From the NCBI RefSeq assembly GCF_000686025.1, contig NZ_JMLQ01000001.1:868001-932000 (forward strand): a stretch of 64,000 nt of DNA, in the 5' to 3' direction. Position numbers and translations under genes: made by a program. The first letter of the stretch is position 1; every line of letters starts with the position of its first letter. This DNA is from Rhodococcus sp. UNC23MFCrub1.1. GTDB taxonomy: Bacteria > Actinomycetota > Actinomycetes > Mycobacteriales > Mycobacteriaceae. Positions 45,969 to 54,956 of this stretch are shown here, one piece after another. The notes under the pieces were generated by a model. The model ran no database searches, was not told the DNA's origin, and worked only from the letters and a program-made list of their open reading frames with translations.

Positions 45969-46796
45969 ATGAGTGAACTGTCGACGGTGCTCCGGGCTTG
46001 GCGGGACCGGACTCGACCGGAGGAGGTCGGCCTGTCCGCCGTCCCCGGCCGACGAGCACCCGGACTGCGTCGTGAGGAACTCGCCACGTTGGCGTCCATC
46101 AGCGTCGACTACATCGTCCGCCTCGAGCAGGGGCGGGCGCGGCACCCGTCGGCGCAGACCGTCGCCGCCTTGGCGCGAGCGCTGCGACTGAACGACGAGG
46201 AAGTGGATCACCTGTATCGGGTGGCCGGACTGGCATCACCGAACGGGCGCCTCGTACCGCACCACATCGGGCCCGGAGTGCGGCGCATGGTCGACCGCCT
46301 GGACGACGTGCCACTGGCGGTCTTCACGGCCGCGTGGGACATCGTCCATCACAACGGCCTCTGGGCAGCCATCAGCGGGGACCCCGCACTGCGACACGGT
46401 GTCGACCGCAATGTGGTGTGGCGCCATTTCACCGACGACTTCACCGGCGTCGGCTACGACGACCGGCATCACGAGGAATTCGGCGAGGACCTCGTCGCCG
46501 ATCTCCGAGCGGCACACGCCCGCTATCCCGACGACCCGTATCTGACCACCCTCGTCACCCGACTCCGGGCGAGGAGTGCGGACTTCGACGCTCGCTGGGG
46601 TCGCGCCACCATGTCGGTGCACAAGGCAAGCCGCAAGGTGATGACGACGCCGGTGGGACCGATCGCCGTCGACTGCGATGTGCTCACGGCACCGGGCAGC
46701 GATCTGCGCATCGTGGTCTACACCACCGTTCCCGGCTCCGAGGACGAGCAACGTCTGGAGTTGCTGCGCGTCGTCGGCACGCAGACTCTGGTGTGA
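45969..46796 (+). CDS. MmyB-like XRE-family transcriptional regulator
   Basis: This 275-residue protein starts MSELSTVLRAWRDRTRPEEV. Its helix-turn-helix is GLRREELATLASISVDYIVR, and its MmyB-like domain has RMVDRLDDVPLAVFTAAWDI, NVVWRHFTDDFTGVGYDDRH and RKVMTTPVGPIAVDCDVL. An ATG at 45960 would add three residues. It is divergent from an SDR gene and probably regulates it. It is convergent with the LysR-type gene, with 19 nt between the stop codons. Confidence 0.9.
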   Translation: MSELSTVLRAWRDRTRPEEVGLSAVPGRRAPGLRREELATLASISVDYIVRLEQGRARHPSAQTVAALARALRLNDEEVDHLYRVAGLASPNGRLVPHHIGPGVRRMVDRLDDVPLAVFTAAWDIVHHNGLWAAISGDPALRHGVDRNVVWRHFTDDFTGVGYDDRHHEEFGEDLVADLRAAHARYPDDPYLTTLVTRLRARSADFDARWGRATMSVHKASRKVMTTPVGPIAVDCDVLTAPGSDLRIVVYTTVPGSEDEQRLELLRVVGTQTLV

Positions 46797-46815
46797 GCCG
46801 GACGCGCGGAGCGGG

Positions 46816-47700
46816 TCAGGAGCGGCGAGTACCGATGCCCCGCGACACGAGATCGGCCACGAACCTCTGTGTCAGCGCGTCCGATTCCGCCCCGACCATC
46901 ACGACGACCGACCTCGTCAGCGGAGGTGTCATCGACTTGACGATCCCGGCGAAGCGAGCGGGAAGGGCGGTGGCCGGCACGAGCGCGACCCCCAACCCTG
47001 CGTGAGCGAGTTGTGCTGCCGTCGTGGCATGTCGAGTGTGCGTGACAGCGTCGAGCTGGACTCCGTGCGTCGCAGCCACGGTGTCGAACCATCCACGAAG
47101 GCCGTTCGACGGGTGATAGTGCACGATCGGCCTGCCGGCGAGGTTCGGCCAGGAGACGGCGTCCTCGTCGGCGAGATCGAGACCTTCCGGAATCACGACC
47201 AGGATCTCCTCGGTCCCGATCTCGGTCATCGCTGCGGACCCGCGCGACGGCGCCGGCCCCACTGCGATGTCGAGGTCGCCGTCCGTGATCGCCGTCGCCA
47301 TCGCGTCGGCGCTGGTGTACTCGGTCAGATCCAGACCGATGTCCGGATGCTTCCGGGTCCAGGTGCGCAACGTCGGCGCCAGGATCGGGACGGTCATGCT
47401 CTCCGCGCACCCCAGGCGTAGCCGGCCCGCATCACCCTGTGCCGCAGCGTGTCCGGTTCGCAGAACTCGCTCGGCCGCTGCCAACGCGATCCGCGCATCG
47501 ACGAGAACGGCACGGCCGATGGGCGTGGGACGCACGCCTCGCGGAAGCCGCTCCAGCAGAGGACTCCCGATCTCCGACTCCAACGACGCGAGGTGATGGG
47601 AGAGCGCGGGTTGCGACAGATGCAGCTGGGCTGCTCCCGCGGTGACAGAGCCGGCGTCGACGACGGCCACGAAGCATTCCAGGGCTCGCAGAGTCGGCAC
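46816..47700 (-). CDS. LysR-type transcriptional regulator
   Basis: This 294-residue regulator starts at a GTG (47700) giving PTLRALECFVAVVDAGSVTA. Its winged helix contains LHLSQPALSHHLASLESEIG. A periplasmic-binding-protein-like effector domain follows (RLRLGCAESMTVPILAPTLR). It lies 14 nt downstream of the truncated DHA2 transporter remnant on the same strand, which suggests it once belonged to that locus. The effector is unknown. Confidence 0.9.
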   Translation of the reverse strand: MPTLRALECFVAVVDAGSVTAGAAQLHLSQPALSHHLASLESEIGSPLLERLPRGVRPTPIGRAVLVDARIALAAAERVLRTGHAAAQGDAGRLRLGCAESMTVPILAPTLRTWTRKHPDIGLDLTEYTSADAMATAITDGDLDIAVGPAPSRGSAAMTEIGTEEILVVIPEGLDLADEDAVSWPNLAGRPIVHYHPSNGLRGWFDTVAATHGVQLDAVTHTRHATTAAQLAHAGLGVALVPATALPARFAGIVKSMTPPLTRSVVVMVGAESDALTQRFVADLVSRGIGTRRS

Positions 47701-47714
47701 CGATGGAGCGTATG

Positions 47715-48958
47715 TCAGCGGCGCACGCTCACGTCGGGGCGATCGTGCGACTCGTCGTCGTCGGTATGCGACGGGAGGGGATGCGAGGGGAGAAAGACCA
47801 GCGTCAGCACACCCGCCACGGCGGTGACCATCCCGGCGACGAGACTGCCGGTGGTGAAGCCGTCGACGAAGCGTTCGCGTGCGAGATCGGACAGTTGCGA
47901 CCCGAGCAGTGCCCCGGTGGCACCCAGCGAGTCCGCCGCCTGGCGTGCGGCTTCGAGCGCGGCGCCCACCGACTCCTGCGCGGGGTCCATCAGGACGGTC
48001 GGCAACTGCGTCGTGTTCAGACCGTCCCGGTACACCGACAGTGCGACCGACCCGATCACGGCGACACCGAGTGTTCCGCCGAGTTCGCGGGTGGCATCGT
48101 TGACCGCTGATCCCATCCCGGCCTTGTCGGTCGGAACGACTCCCATGATCGCCTCCGTCGCAGGGGCACTCGTCAGACCCAGGCCTGCGCCCAGCAGCAC
48201 CATCTGACCCGCGATCTGCAGGTAGGACGTGCCCGTGTCGATCTGCGAGATCCACAGGAACGCAGCCGTCAACGATGCCAGGCCGGCGGCCACCACGATC
48301 TTGGAACCGACCAGTACTGGCAGGCGGGGACCCACCAGCGAGAACACTGCCAGCGATCCCGCGACGGGCAGCATGCGCACGCCGGTATCGAGGGCACCGA
48401 AGCCGCGCACGGACTGGAAGTACTGGGTGACGAGGAAGATGAACCCGAACAGCGCGAAGAACGCACTGGTGACCGCCCCACTGGCAGCCGTGAAGCGCAT
48501 GTTCGTGAACAGCCGCACGTCCAGCATCGGGTGGCGAGCGCGCGACTCCCGGAGAACGAAGGTGACCAGCACTGCGGCGGCCACACCGAATCCGAGCGCC
48601 GTCGACGCCGAGGACCACCCGCGGTCCGGGCCTTCGATGATGGCGTGCACCAGTGACCCCAGTGCCAGCACGGACAGAAGCAAACCCGACTTGTCCAGCG
48701 GCGGCGTCGACGGATCACGGGAGTTCGGCACGAAACGCGCTGCGAGAGCGATGGTTGCGACAGCAGCGAGGCCGTTGAAGACGAAGATCGATCCCCACCA
48801 GAAGTGTTCGATCAACGCCCCACCCACCACGGGTCCGACCGCGACCGAGACGCCGGTCGCCGCGCCCCACAGTCCGATGGCCATGACGCGTTCGGACCGC
48901 TCCTGGAACACGTTGGTCAGAATCGACAGCGTCACCGGGTACACCACGGCAGCCGCGA
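47715..48958 (-). pseudogene. DHA2-type MFS drug transporter, N-terminus deleted
   Basis: The C-terminal 415 residues or so of a 14-helix DHA2 transporter are intact, from AAAVVYPVTLSILTNVF (end of helix 4) through IGLWGAATGVSVAVGPVVGG to a hydrophilic C-terminus. The first 100 or so residues, with helices 1-3 and the RGRRRV-type loop, are missing. The frame continues upstream only into Arg-rich sequence antisense to other coding DNA. Homology stops exactly where a TetR C-terminus begins on the other strand. The remaining fragment could not form a normal transporter. Confidence 0.82.
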
Positions 48959-49177
48959 CACGACCCGGAACAGATCGCCGCCCAGTTGTGGAGCCTGGTA
49001 CACGGGTTCGTCTCGCTCGAAGCGGCCGGCCACTTCGCCGATCACAGCGACCCAGTCGCGAGCGTCCTCGCGCCCATGGCTGTCGCCCAGCTCGTCGGTA
49101 TCGGCGACGACCGCGCTCGGGCCACCCGCGGAGCGCTCGACGCCTACGCGACCTGGACCGCGACGGCAGTCGAGTAA
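48956..49177 (+). pseudogene. TetR-family regulator, only C-terminal ligand domain left
   Basis: From about 48956 the plus strand reads RHDPEQIAAQLWSLVHGF and then VSLEAAGHFA, followed by about 45 more residues and a TAA at 49175-49177. This is the WHG-type C-terminal domain of TetR regulators. There is no helix-turn-helix, and the frame upstream is antisense to the MFS remnant. The MFS and TetR genes were presumably divergent neighbours, and one deletion removed both 5' ends and the intergenic promoter. Confidence 0.78.
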
Positions 49178-49312
49178 GAGAACGCCCTGCCCGCTCGAGA
49201 GCTCGCCGATCGCGACTGCGACAACCTCGCAACCCGGATCGCGGCGCGCGGAGATGGGCGCGGGCCCGGCGACCCCGTCGTGCCCGTCGTCGCACTGCCC
49301 TCACCTGCGTGA
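49178..49312. other. Non-coding or degenerate stretch after the TetR remnant
   Basis: No complete gene is seen. One plus-strand frame reads ELADRDCDNLATRIAARGDG and ends in a TGA at about 49311, so it may be the tail of a further decayed gene. No family was recognised. Confidence 0.35.
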
Positions 49313-49357
49313 TTGACATCACAAGGACGTCATACTACTTTCAAACTGACATCAGTT
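49313..49357 (+). promoter_or_regulatory. Promoter and TetR-like operator of the ABC-transporter operon
   Basis: TTGACA (49313-49318), a 17-nt spacer and TACTTT (49336-49341) form the clearest sigma-A promoter in the window. The dyad AACTGA-CA-TCAGTT (49344-49357) covers the expected transcription start, a position suited to repression. It resembles operators of TetR regulators. The TetR gene at 56398-57021 is the nearest intact candidate. Confidence 0.7.
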
Positions 49358-49416
49358 CAGGAAGTCCACTCGCACCGACAGCCGAGCGGCCCTGTGAGTC
49401 CGAGAGAGGTCTGACC

Positions 49417-50451
49417 ATGCGGAGGATTCCCCGAGCCATCGCCACCGTTGCCATGGCAGCGTCGGCGTTCGCGCTCACAGCGTGCGGCGGCAGCACCACC
49501 CCGTCCGGGCCCGTCGAGGGCAGTTGGGACGACGTCGTCGCCGCGGCGAAGACGGAGGGCAGCGTGATGCTCTACTCCAGCCAGAAGCCTGCGAACCTCG
49601 ACGCGCTGAAGGCCGCGTTCACGCAGAAGTACCCGGAGATCTCCATGGACTTCGTGCGCGGAACAGATTCCGAGATCAATCCCCGTGTCGAGACCGAGAA
49701 CCGCACGGGTACAGGCATTGCCGACGTCCACATGGTGACCGACGCGTCGTGGATCGCCAGCGCGTCCGAGTCCGGCACCTTCTCCACCGAGATCGTGGGT
49801 CCGGACTTCGACGCACCCGACTACGACCGCGCGGCCAGCGTGAAGAACGACCGCTTCTTCCTCTCGTCCGCCGCTGTCTTCGGCCTCGGGTGGAACACCG
49901 CCGCGGTGCCCGACGGTCTCGAGACCCCGCAGGACATTCTCGACCCGGCCTACCGCGGCCGCATCGGCATCGTCAATCCGACGGGCATCGCGTCGTACGT
50001 CGACCTGTATCGGCACTACGCCGAGAACTACGGCGAGGACTACTGGAACAAGCTGGCCGAACTGCAGCCGCGTGTCTACCCGAGCGCACTGGCGGTCGCG
50101 CAGGCCCTGACGTCGGGTGAAGTGGTGGTCTCGCCCAGCGTCCAGCCGCTCGTCACCGAGGTCGACGCGGGCGCTCCCGTCGACTGGGTGCTGCCGGAGA
50201 ACCCCTGGGGCACACCGTGGTACACCGAGGTTCTGAGTGCGGCGCCGCATCCGAACGCGGCTCAGGTCCTGGCGGACTTCATGGTGACCGCCGAGGGACA
50301 GGCCGCGCTGAACGGTGGCTACGCCGCCGCGCTGCCGGATGTTCCGGGCGCCGTCGAGCGGGCACAGAACATCGCCTCACCCGATCCCGCCGATCTGACC
50401 CCCGAGAACGTCGACCGGTACTCGCAGGAATGGTCGCAGCTCTTCCAGTGA
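49417..50451 (+). CDS. ABC transporter substrate-binding lipoprotein (Fbp/AfuA-like)
   Basis: This 344-residue protein has a signal peptide with lipobox LTACGG. It belongs to the extracellular binding proteins typified by iron-binding FbpA/AfuA. It has GSVMLYSSQKPANLDALKAA near the start, and GIADVHMVTDASW, GRIGIVNPTGIASYVDLYRH and NPWGTPWYTEVLSAAPHPNA further on. The paired tyrosines that bind ferric iron in FbpA are not evident, and the operon contains dehydrogenases. An organic substrate is therefore more likely than iron. GAGAGAGG precedes the ATG. Confidence 0.9.
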   Translation: MRRIPRAIATVAMAASAFALTACGGSTTPSGPVEGSWDDVVAAAKTEGSVMLYSSQKPANLDALKAAFTQKYPEISMDFVRGTDSEINPRVETENRTGTGIADVHMVTDASWIASASESGTFSTEIVGPDFDAPDYDRAASVKNDRFFLSSAAVFGLGWNTAAVPDGLETPQDILDPAYRGRIGIVNPTGIASYVDLYRHYAENYGEDYWNKLAELQPRVYPSALAVAQALTSGEVVVSPSVQPLVTEVDAGAPVDWVLPENPWGTPWYTEVLSAAPHPNAAQVLADFMVTAEGQAALNGGYAAALPDVPGAVERAQNIASPDPADLTPENVDRYSQEWSQLFQ

Positions 50452-50503
50452 CGGGGACGCGACCGCTCTCGACCATCCGAACTCGTCATCCAGGGAGGTG
50501 ATC

Positions 50504-51289
50504 ATGGACGCTCGGACAGCGCCTTCACACGGCTCCCGTGTGCTCGTCACCGGCGCCGCGCGCGGCATCGGTGCGGCATGTGCCGCGCGCTTCGCCTCTC
50601 TCGGAGCGACCGTGTACGTCACGGACGTGGACGACGAGGGTGGTCGCGCGGTCGCCGACACCCTCGGACCGTCGGTTCGCTACCTGCATCTGGACGTGGC
50701 GTCGGAAGCCGAGTGGGACGCGTGCGTGCAGAGAATCGAAGCGGACGGTGGAGGCCTCGACGTGCTGGTGGCCAACGCCGGGGCGGCGCACCGCGGCGAC
50801 ATCGCCGACACCTCACTGGCCGACTTCCGCCGCATGCTCGACATCAACCTGGTCGGCACCTTCCTCGCCCTCAGGACGGCGAGCACCGCCGTCAAGTCCG
50901 GCGGTTCCGTGATCACGGTGTCGTCCCTGCGCGGAATCCTCGCGACAGCGAAGCTCGGCGCCTACGGCGCCTCGAAGTTCGGGGTGCGGGCCCTCACCCG
51001 AGTGGCTGCGCTCGAGCTCGCCGAGCGGGGGATCCGAGTCAACTCGGTGTGCCCCGGAAGCATCGACACCGACATCACCGGTAGCGAGGACTTCGCCGAC
51101 CACGATGTCGCCGGCTATGTGCGCACCATTCCGATGCAGCGGCGGGGCACCACCGGCGACGTCGCAGACGCCGTCGTGTTCCTCGCCGGATCCGAGAGCA
51201 GCTACATCACAGGAACCGACCTCGTCGTCGACGGTGGTCTGGCGGCCGGCGCGCGAACACCCACACACACCTCTGGACAGAAGGCATGA
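50504..51289 (+). CDS. Short-chain dehydrogenase/reductase
   Basis: This 261-residue classical SDR has TGAARGIGAACAARFAS and Asp in VYVTDVDDEG, which favours NAD. VANAGAAHRG replaces NNAG. Ser lies in TVSSLRGILA and the catalytic pair in YGASKFGVRALT. The C-terminal LAGSESSYITGTDLVVDGG is typical. GGGAGG six to seven bases upstream favours the ATG at 50504. It lies between the binding protein and the ATPase gene, so it probably acts on the imported compound. Confidence 0.9.
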   Translation: MDARTAPSHGSRVLVTGAARGIGAACAARFASLGATVYVTDVDDEGGRAVADTLGPSVRYLHLDVASEAEWDACVQRIEADGGGLDVLVANAGAAHRGDIADTSLADFRRMLDINLVGTFLALRTASTAVKSGGSVITVSSLRGILATAKLGAYGASKFGVRALTRVAALELAERGIRVNSVCPGSIDTDITGSEDFADHDVAGYVRTIPMQRRGTTGDVADAVVFLAGSESSYITGTDLVVDGGLAAGARTPTHTSGQKA

Positions 51290-51290
51290 G

Positions 51291-52457
51291 ATGACCGATC
51301 GCTTCACCATTTCCGGACTGACCAAGACGTACGGCAGCACGAAGGTCGTGGACGGTCTCGACATCGATATCGAGCAGGGCGAGTTCCTTGTTCTTCTGGG
51401 CCCGAGTGGTTGCGGGAAGACCACCACGCTGCGGTGCCTCGCCGGGCTCGAGACACCCCAGGGCGGGCGTATCTCGTTCAAGGACAGGACGGTCTTCGAC
51501 GCGGACCAGCGAGTCGACGTCCCCGCGCACAAACGCAACATCGGCATGGTCTTCCAGTCCTACGCCCTGTGGCCGCACATGACGGTGCGCCGCAACATCA
51601 AGTACCCCCTCGACGTCCGCGGACTCACCAAGTCATTCGGGCCGGGAGCCGTGGAGGCAGCGGCCGACATGGTGGACTGCGGCGCGCTGCTCGACCGGTA
51701 TCCGTCTCAACTCAGTGGTGGCCAACAGCAGCGCGTGGCGGTCGCTCGCGGGCTGGTCGCGCGTCCGGACCTCATCCTCTTCGACGAGCCGCTCAGCAAC
51801 CTCGATGCCCGGCTGCGCGATCAGGTCCGTTCTCAGATCCACCGTCTGCACCGCGAACTCGGGTTCACCGCCGTGTTCGTGACCCACGACCAGTCCGAGG
51901 CTTTCGCACTCGGAGACCGCCTCGCGATCATGAAGTCCGGCCGCATCGAGCAGCTCGACACGCCGTCGAGCGTGTTCGAGAACCCCGGCTCGGACTACGT
52001 CGCGGCATTCATCGGCATGGCCAACAAGCTCGAACTGCGCAGGGCGCACGACGGCTGGCAGACCTCCGCGGGTGACGCGATCGATCTCCGCGACTCGGTG
52101 GTCCGCGATCGTGCCGACGAGGGCGATTCCGCGGTCGCACGGCTGCGTCCGGACGACCTGCTCCTGCACCGCAGCATGGCCGAGGTTCCGCCCGGCCACG
52201 TCGGACTGCACGCCGCCCTCGTCGATCACGAGTACGGAGGTCGGCACTTCGATGTGACCGTGCGGTCCGGCGCCGAGACACTCGCCCTGCGTGCGTCGGC
52301 CGCCGAGCACGGCCTCGCGCTGCGTTCGGCCGAGCCGGGTGACGCCGTGGTCGTCTCCTTCTCCCCCGCAGCGCTGCGGGTGTTCCCCTCGGCGCCCTCC
52401 ACCGCGACAGCCGCGGACACCGCACCCGTCGCCGCAGCAGTGGGGAGCGCATCGTGA
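51291..52457 (+). CDS. ABC transporter ATPase (Fbp/Pot-type)
   Basis: This 388-residue ATPase has Walker [10 protein letters not shown], the Q loop in [20 protein letters not shown], the signature [16 protein letters not shown], Walker [13 protein letters not shown] and the H loop [11 protein letters not shown]-terminal TOBE-like regulatory domain follows. It powers uptake through the fused permease encoded downstream. One base separates it from the SDR stop, and it overlaps the permease start by 4 nt. Confidence 0.94.
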   Translation: MTDRFTISGLTKTYGSTKVVDGLDIDIEQGEFLVLLGPSGCGKTTTLRCLAGLETPQGGRISFKDRTVFDADQRVDVPAHKRNIGMVFQSYALWPHMTVRRNIKYPLDVRGLTKSFGPGAVEAAADMVDCGALLDRYPSQLSGGQQQRVAVARGLVARPDLILFDEPLSNLDARLRDQVRSQIHRLHRELGFTAVFVTHDQSEAFALGDRLAIMKSGRIEQLDTPSSVFENPGSDYVAAFIGMANKLELRRAHDGWQTSAGDAIDLRDSVVRDRADEGDSAVARLRPDDLLLHRSMAEVPPGHVGLHAALVDHEYGGRHFDVTVRSGAETLALRASAAEHGLALRSAEPGDAVVVSFSPAALRVFPSAPSTATAADTAPVAAAVGSAS

Positions 52458-54178
52458 CCGCCACCCTCACACCCCCCGACACCGACACGACGCCGCCGCC
52501 GGCGGGACGACGGTCACGGCTGACCGGCCCCTGGCGTGCCCGGCTCGGTTACGGCATTCTTCTCGCCGTTCTCGCCTATCTGGTCGTCCTCCCCATGGTG
52601 CGTCTGCAGATGCTCGCGTTCGAGGACGGAGCGCGGGGCTACCGCAGCCAGTACGGACGGTTCGACATCGCCCAGACACTGTGGACGACAGTGATTCTGG
52701 CGCTGGGATCGCTCGTCATCGCGCTCGTTCTCGGCACCCTGCTCGCCTACGCCGCGAGCCGCCTTCCGGCGCGACTCGGGTTCCTCAAGATGATTCCCAT
52801 CCTGCCCATCGTGCTTCCCGCGGTCGCCAACATCGTCGGCTGGGCCTTCCTGCTGTCACCGGGACCCGGCTACCTCAATGTCGTACTGCGCGCGCTGCCC
52901 TGGTGGAGCGATCTCGAGAGCGGCCCCGTGGACGTCTACACGGTGCCGTGGATCGTCATCCTGACCGGATTCGGTCTGACGTCGTTCGTCTATCTCTTCG
53001 TGTCCTCGGGGATGGACAACATCAGTTCGGAGCACCTCGAGGCCGCTCGGATCAGCGGATCGTCCTCGATGGGTGTGTTCTTCCGTATCGTTCTCCCCCT
53101 GCTCCGTCCGTCGCTCATCTACGGCGGTGGTATCGCGTTCCTCCTCGGGCTCGGCCAGTTCACCGGACCACTCCTGTTGGGTCAGAACAGCGGAGTGAAG
53201 GTCCTCACCACCGAGATGTACCGGCGGGTGTCGGAATCACCGTCCGACTTCGCGGCCGCCGCAGCTGCCGGTTCACCCCTCGTCCTGTTCGGACTGGCGC
53301 TGGTTCTGGTGCAGAAGATGTTGCTGGGCAATCAGAGCCGGTTCGTCACTCACGGCGGCAAGGCGTTCTCCGCACCCTCTGGCCGCGGAACGTGGGCGGC
53401 CGTCACCATCAGTGTGTACGCCCTGTTCGCGCTGCTGATCCCCATCGTCGGACTCGTCATCGTGTCGCTGACCCCGTACTGGTCGGACACCCTGACCCTG
53501 GATCTGTTGACGCTGGACAACTTCCGGGCCCTCATCTCCGACGACGCGATCGTCTCGTCCGTACTCACCAGCATCCTCACGTCCCTCGCCGCGGTAGCCG
53601 TGTGCATCCCCATCGGGTACGTCATGGCCAACCTGTTGGTCCGCGGTCGTCGCTTCCGCGTCCTGGGCATGATCGGCGACTTCATCACCGCCCTGCCACT
53701 GGGTATCCCCGCGGTCATCTTCGGTGTGGGGTTCCTGCTCACGTACACCGAACCTCCGTTGATCCTCTACGGCACTCGCACGGTGATCGTGCTCGTCTAC
53801 ATCGTGCTGATGTTGCCGTTCTCGGTCCGACTGCAGATGACGGCGATGCTCGCGCTGGGCAACACCTACACCGAGGCCTCGGCCACCAGCGGCGCCTCGC
53901 CCGTGGTGACCAATCTTCGAATTCTGTTGCCACTCATGCGAGGAGCCATCTTCGGCGCCGTCGCCCTGATGTTCATCCTTCTGACTCACGAGTTCGCCGC
54001 CTCGCTGCTCGTCCGCGCCTCGACGACCCAGGTCATGGGCACCCTGCTCTACGACATGTGGCAGAACGGCTCGTACCCGCTCGTCGCGGCGATGGCGCTG
54101 CTCATGACCGCGGTGACCACCACGGGAGTCGCGATCGCCATGCTCGTCGGCGGTCGCAACGTCCTCAGCAAGCTCTGA
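52454..54178 (+). CDS. ABC transporter permease, two permease domains fused
   Basis: This 574-residue membrane protein has two binding-protein-dependent permease domains in tandem, as in FbpB/AfuB-type importers. Each half has its own cytoplasmic EAA loop: HLEAARISGSSSMGVFFRIV in the first and TEASATSGASPVVTNLRILL in the second. About twelve helices are visible. The N-terminus is a Pro/Thr-rich cytosolic tail of about 20 residues. The GTG start is coupled to the ATPase gene. Confidence 0.92.
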   Translation: MTATLTPPDTDTTPPPAGRRSRLTGPWRARLGYGILLAVLAYLVVLPMVRLQMLAFEDGARGYRSQYGRFDIAQTLWTTVILALGSLVIALVLGTLLAYAASRLPARLGFLKMIPILPIVLPAVANIVGWAFLLSPGPGYLNVVLRALPWWSDLESGPVDVYTVPWIVILTGFGLTSFVYLFVSSGMDNISSEHLEAARISGSSSMGVFFRIVLPLLRPSLIYGGGIAFLLGLGQFTGPLLLGQNSGVKVLTTEMYRRVSESPSDFAAAAAAGSPLVLFGLALVLVQKMLLGNQSRFVTHGGKAFSAPSGRGTWAAVTISVYALFALLIPIVGLVIVSLTPYWSDTLTLDLLTLDNFRALISDDAIVSSVLTSILTSLAAVAVCIPIGYVMANLLVRGRRFRVLGMIGDFITALPLGIPAVIFGVGFLLTYTEPPLILYGTRTVIVLVYIVLMLPFSVRLQMTAMLALGNTYTEASATSGASPVVTNLRILLPLMRGAIFGAVALMFILLTHEFAASLLVRASTTQVMGTLLYDMWQNGSYPLVAAMALLMTAVTTTGVAIAMLVGGRNVLSKL

Positions 54179-54188
54179 AAGGCACACC

Positions 54189-54953
54189 ATGCCCGAAGGC
54201 AGTACCCGTCTGACCGACAAGGTGATCCTCGTGACCGGCGCGACCGGCGGGATCGGTGTCGACATCGTGACGAGGCTGGCGTCCGAGGGAGCCAGCGTGA
54301 TCGTCACCGATGTCGACCAGAGCGCCTGCGAAGCAGCGGTGCACGCGCTGGAACGCCCCGACTCGCATCTGGCGTGCGCGCTGGACATCACCGACGAGGA
54401 GCAGTGGGCGGCGACCCTCGCCCTCGTGGAGGACCGTCACGGCACGCTCGACGCCGTCGTCAACAACGGTGCGATCGGATCGCTCGCCACCGTCGTCGAC
54501 GAGACGGTGGAGCAGTATCGCCGCGTCGTCGAGGTGAGTCAGACCGGTACGTGGCTGGGGATGAAGCACGCCGGCGCCCTGATCGAGCGGACCGGCGGCG
54601 GATCGGTGGTCAACATCTGCTCCATCCTCGGCAGCGTCGGCGGACTGGGCAACAGCATCGCCTACGCCGCGGCGAAGGGTGCCGTGCGGACCATGACGAA
54701 GAACGCGGCGCTGCACTGGGCCCGCCTCGGGGTGCGGGTCAACTCGATCCACCCCGGTTTCATCGCGACCCCGCCACTGCTCGCGCGCTACGAGGGCACA
54801 CCGCGCCACGAGGCCATGCTGGCCGGCACGCCGATGGGACGACTGGGTTCCGGCGCGGAAGTCGCTGCCGCGGTGGCGTTCCTGGCCGGTGACGATGCAC
54901 GCTTCGTGACCGGTACCGAGCTGTACGTCGACGGCGGGTGGACCGCCGCCTGA
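54189..54953 (+). CDS. Short-chain dehydrogenase/reductase
   Basis: This 254-residue SDR has TGATGGIGVDIVTRLASEGA, Asp in VIVTDVDQS favouring NAD, and a slightly altered VNNGAIGS in place of NNAG. Ser lies in ICSILGSVGG and the catalytic pair in YAAAKGAVRTMT. It is the last gene of the transporter operon, 10 nt after the permease. Its stop codon is 3 nt from that of the convergent MBL-fold gene. Confidence 0.92.
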   Translation: MPEGSTRLTDKVILVTGATGGIGVDIVTRLASEGASVIVTDVDQSACEAAVHALERPDSHLACALDITDEEQWAATLALVEDRHGTLDAVVNNGAIGSLATVVDETVEQYRRVVEVSQTGTWLGMKHAGALIERTGGGSVVNICSILGSVGGLGNSIAYAAAKGAVRTMTKNAALHWARLGVRVNSIHPGFIATPPLLARYEGTPRHEAMLAGTPMGRLGSGAEVAAAVAFLAGDDARFVTGTELYVDGGWTAA

Positions 54954-54956
54954 GTC

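Noticed and set aside
48229-49416. Long plus-strand extension upstream of the ABC binding protein
   Set aside because: It crosses the MFS remnant in antisense, and the signal peptide with its ribosome binding site places the start at 49417.
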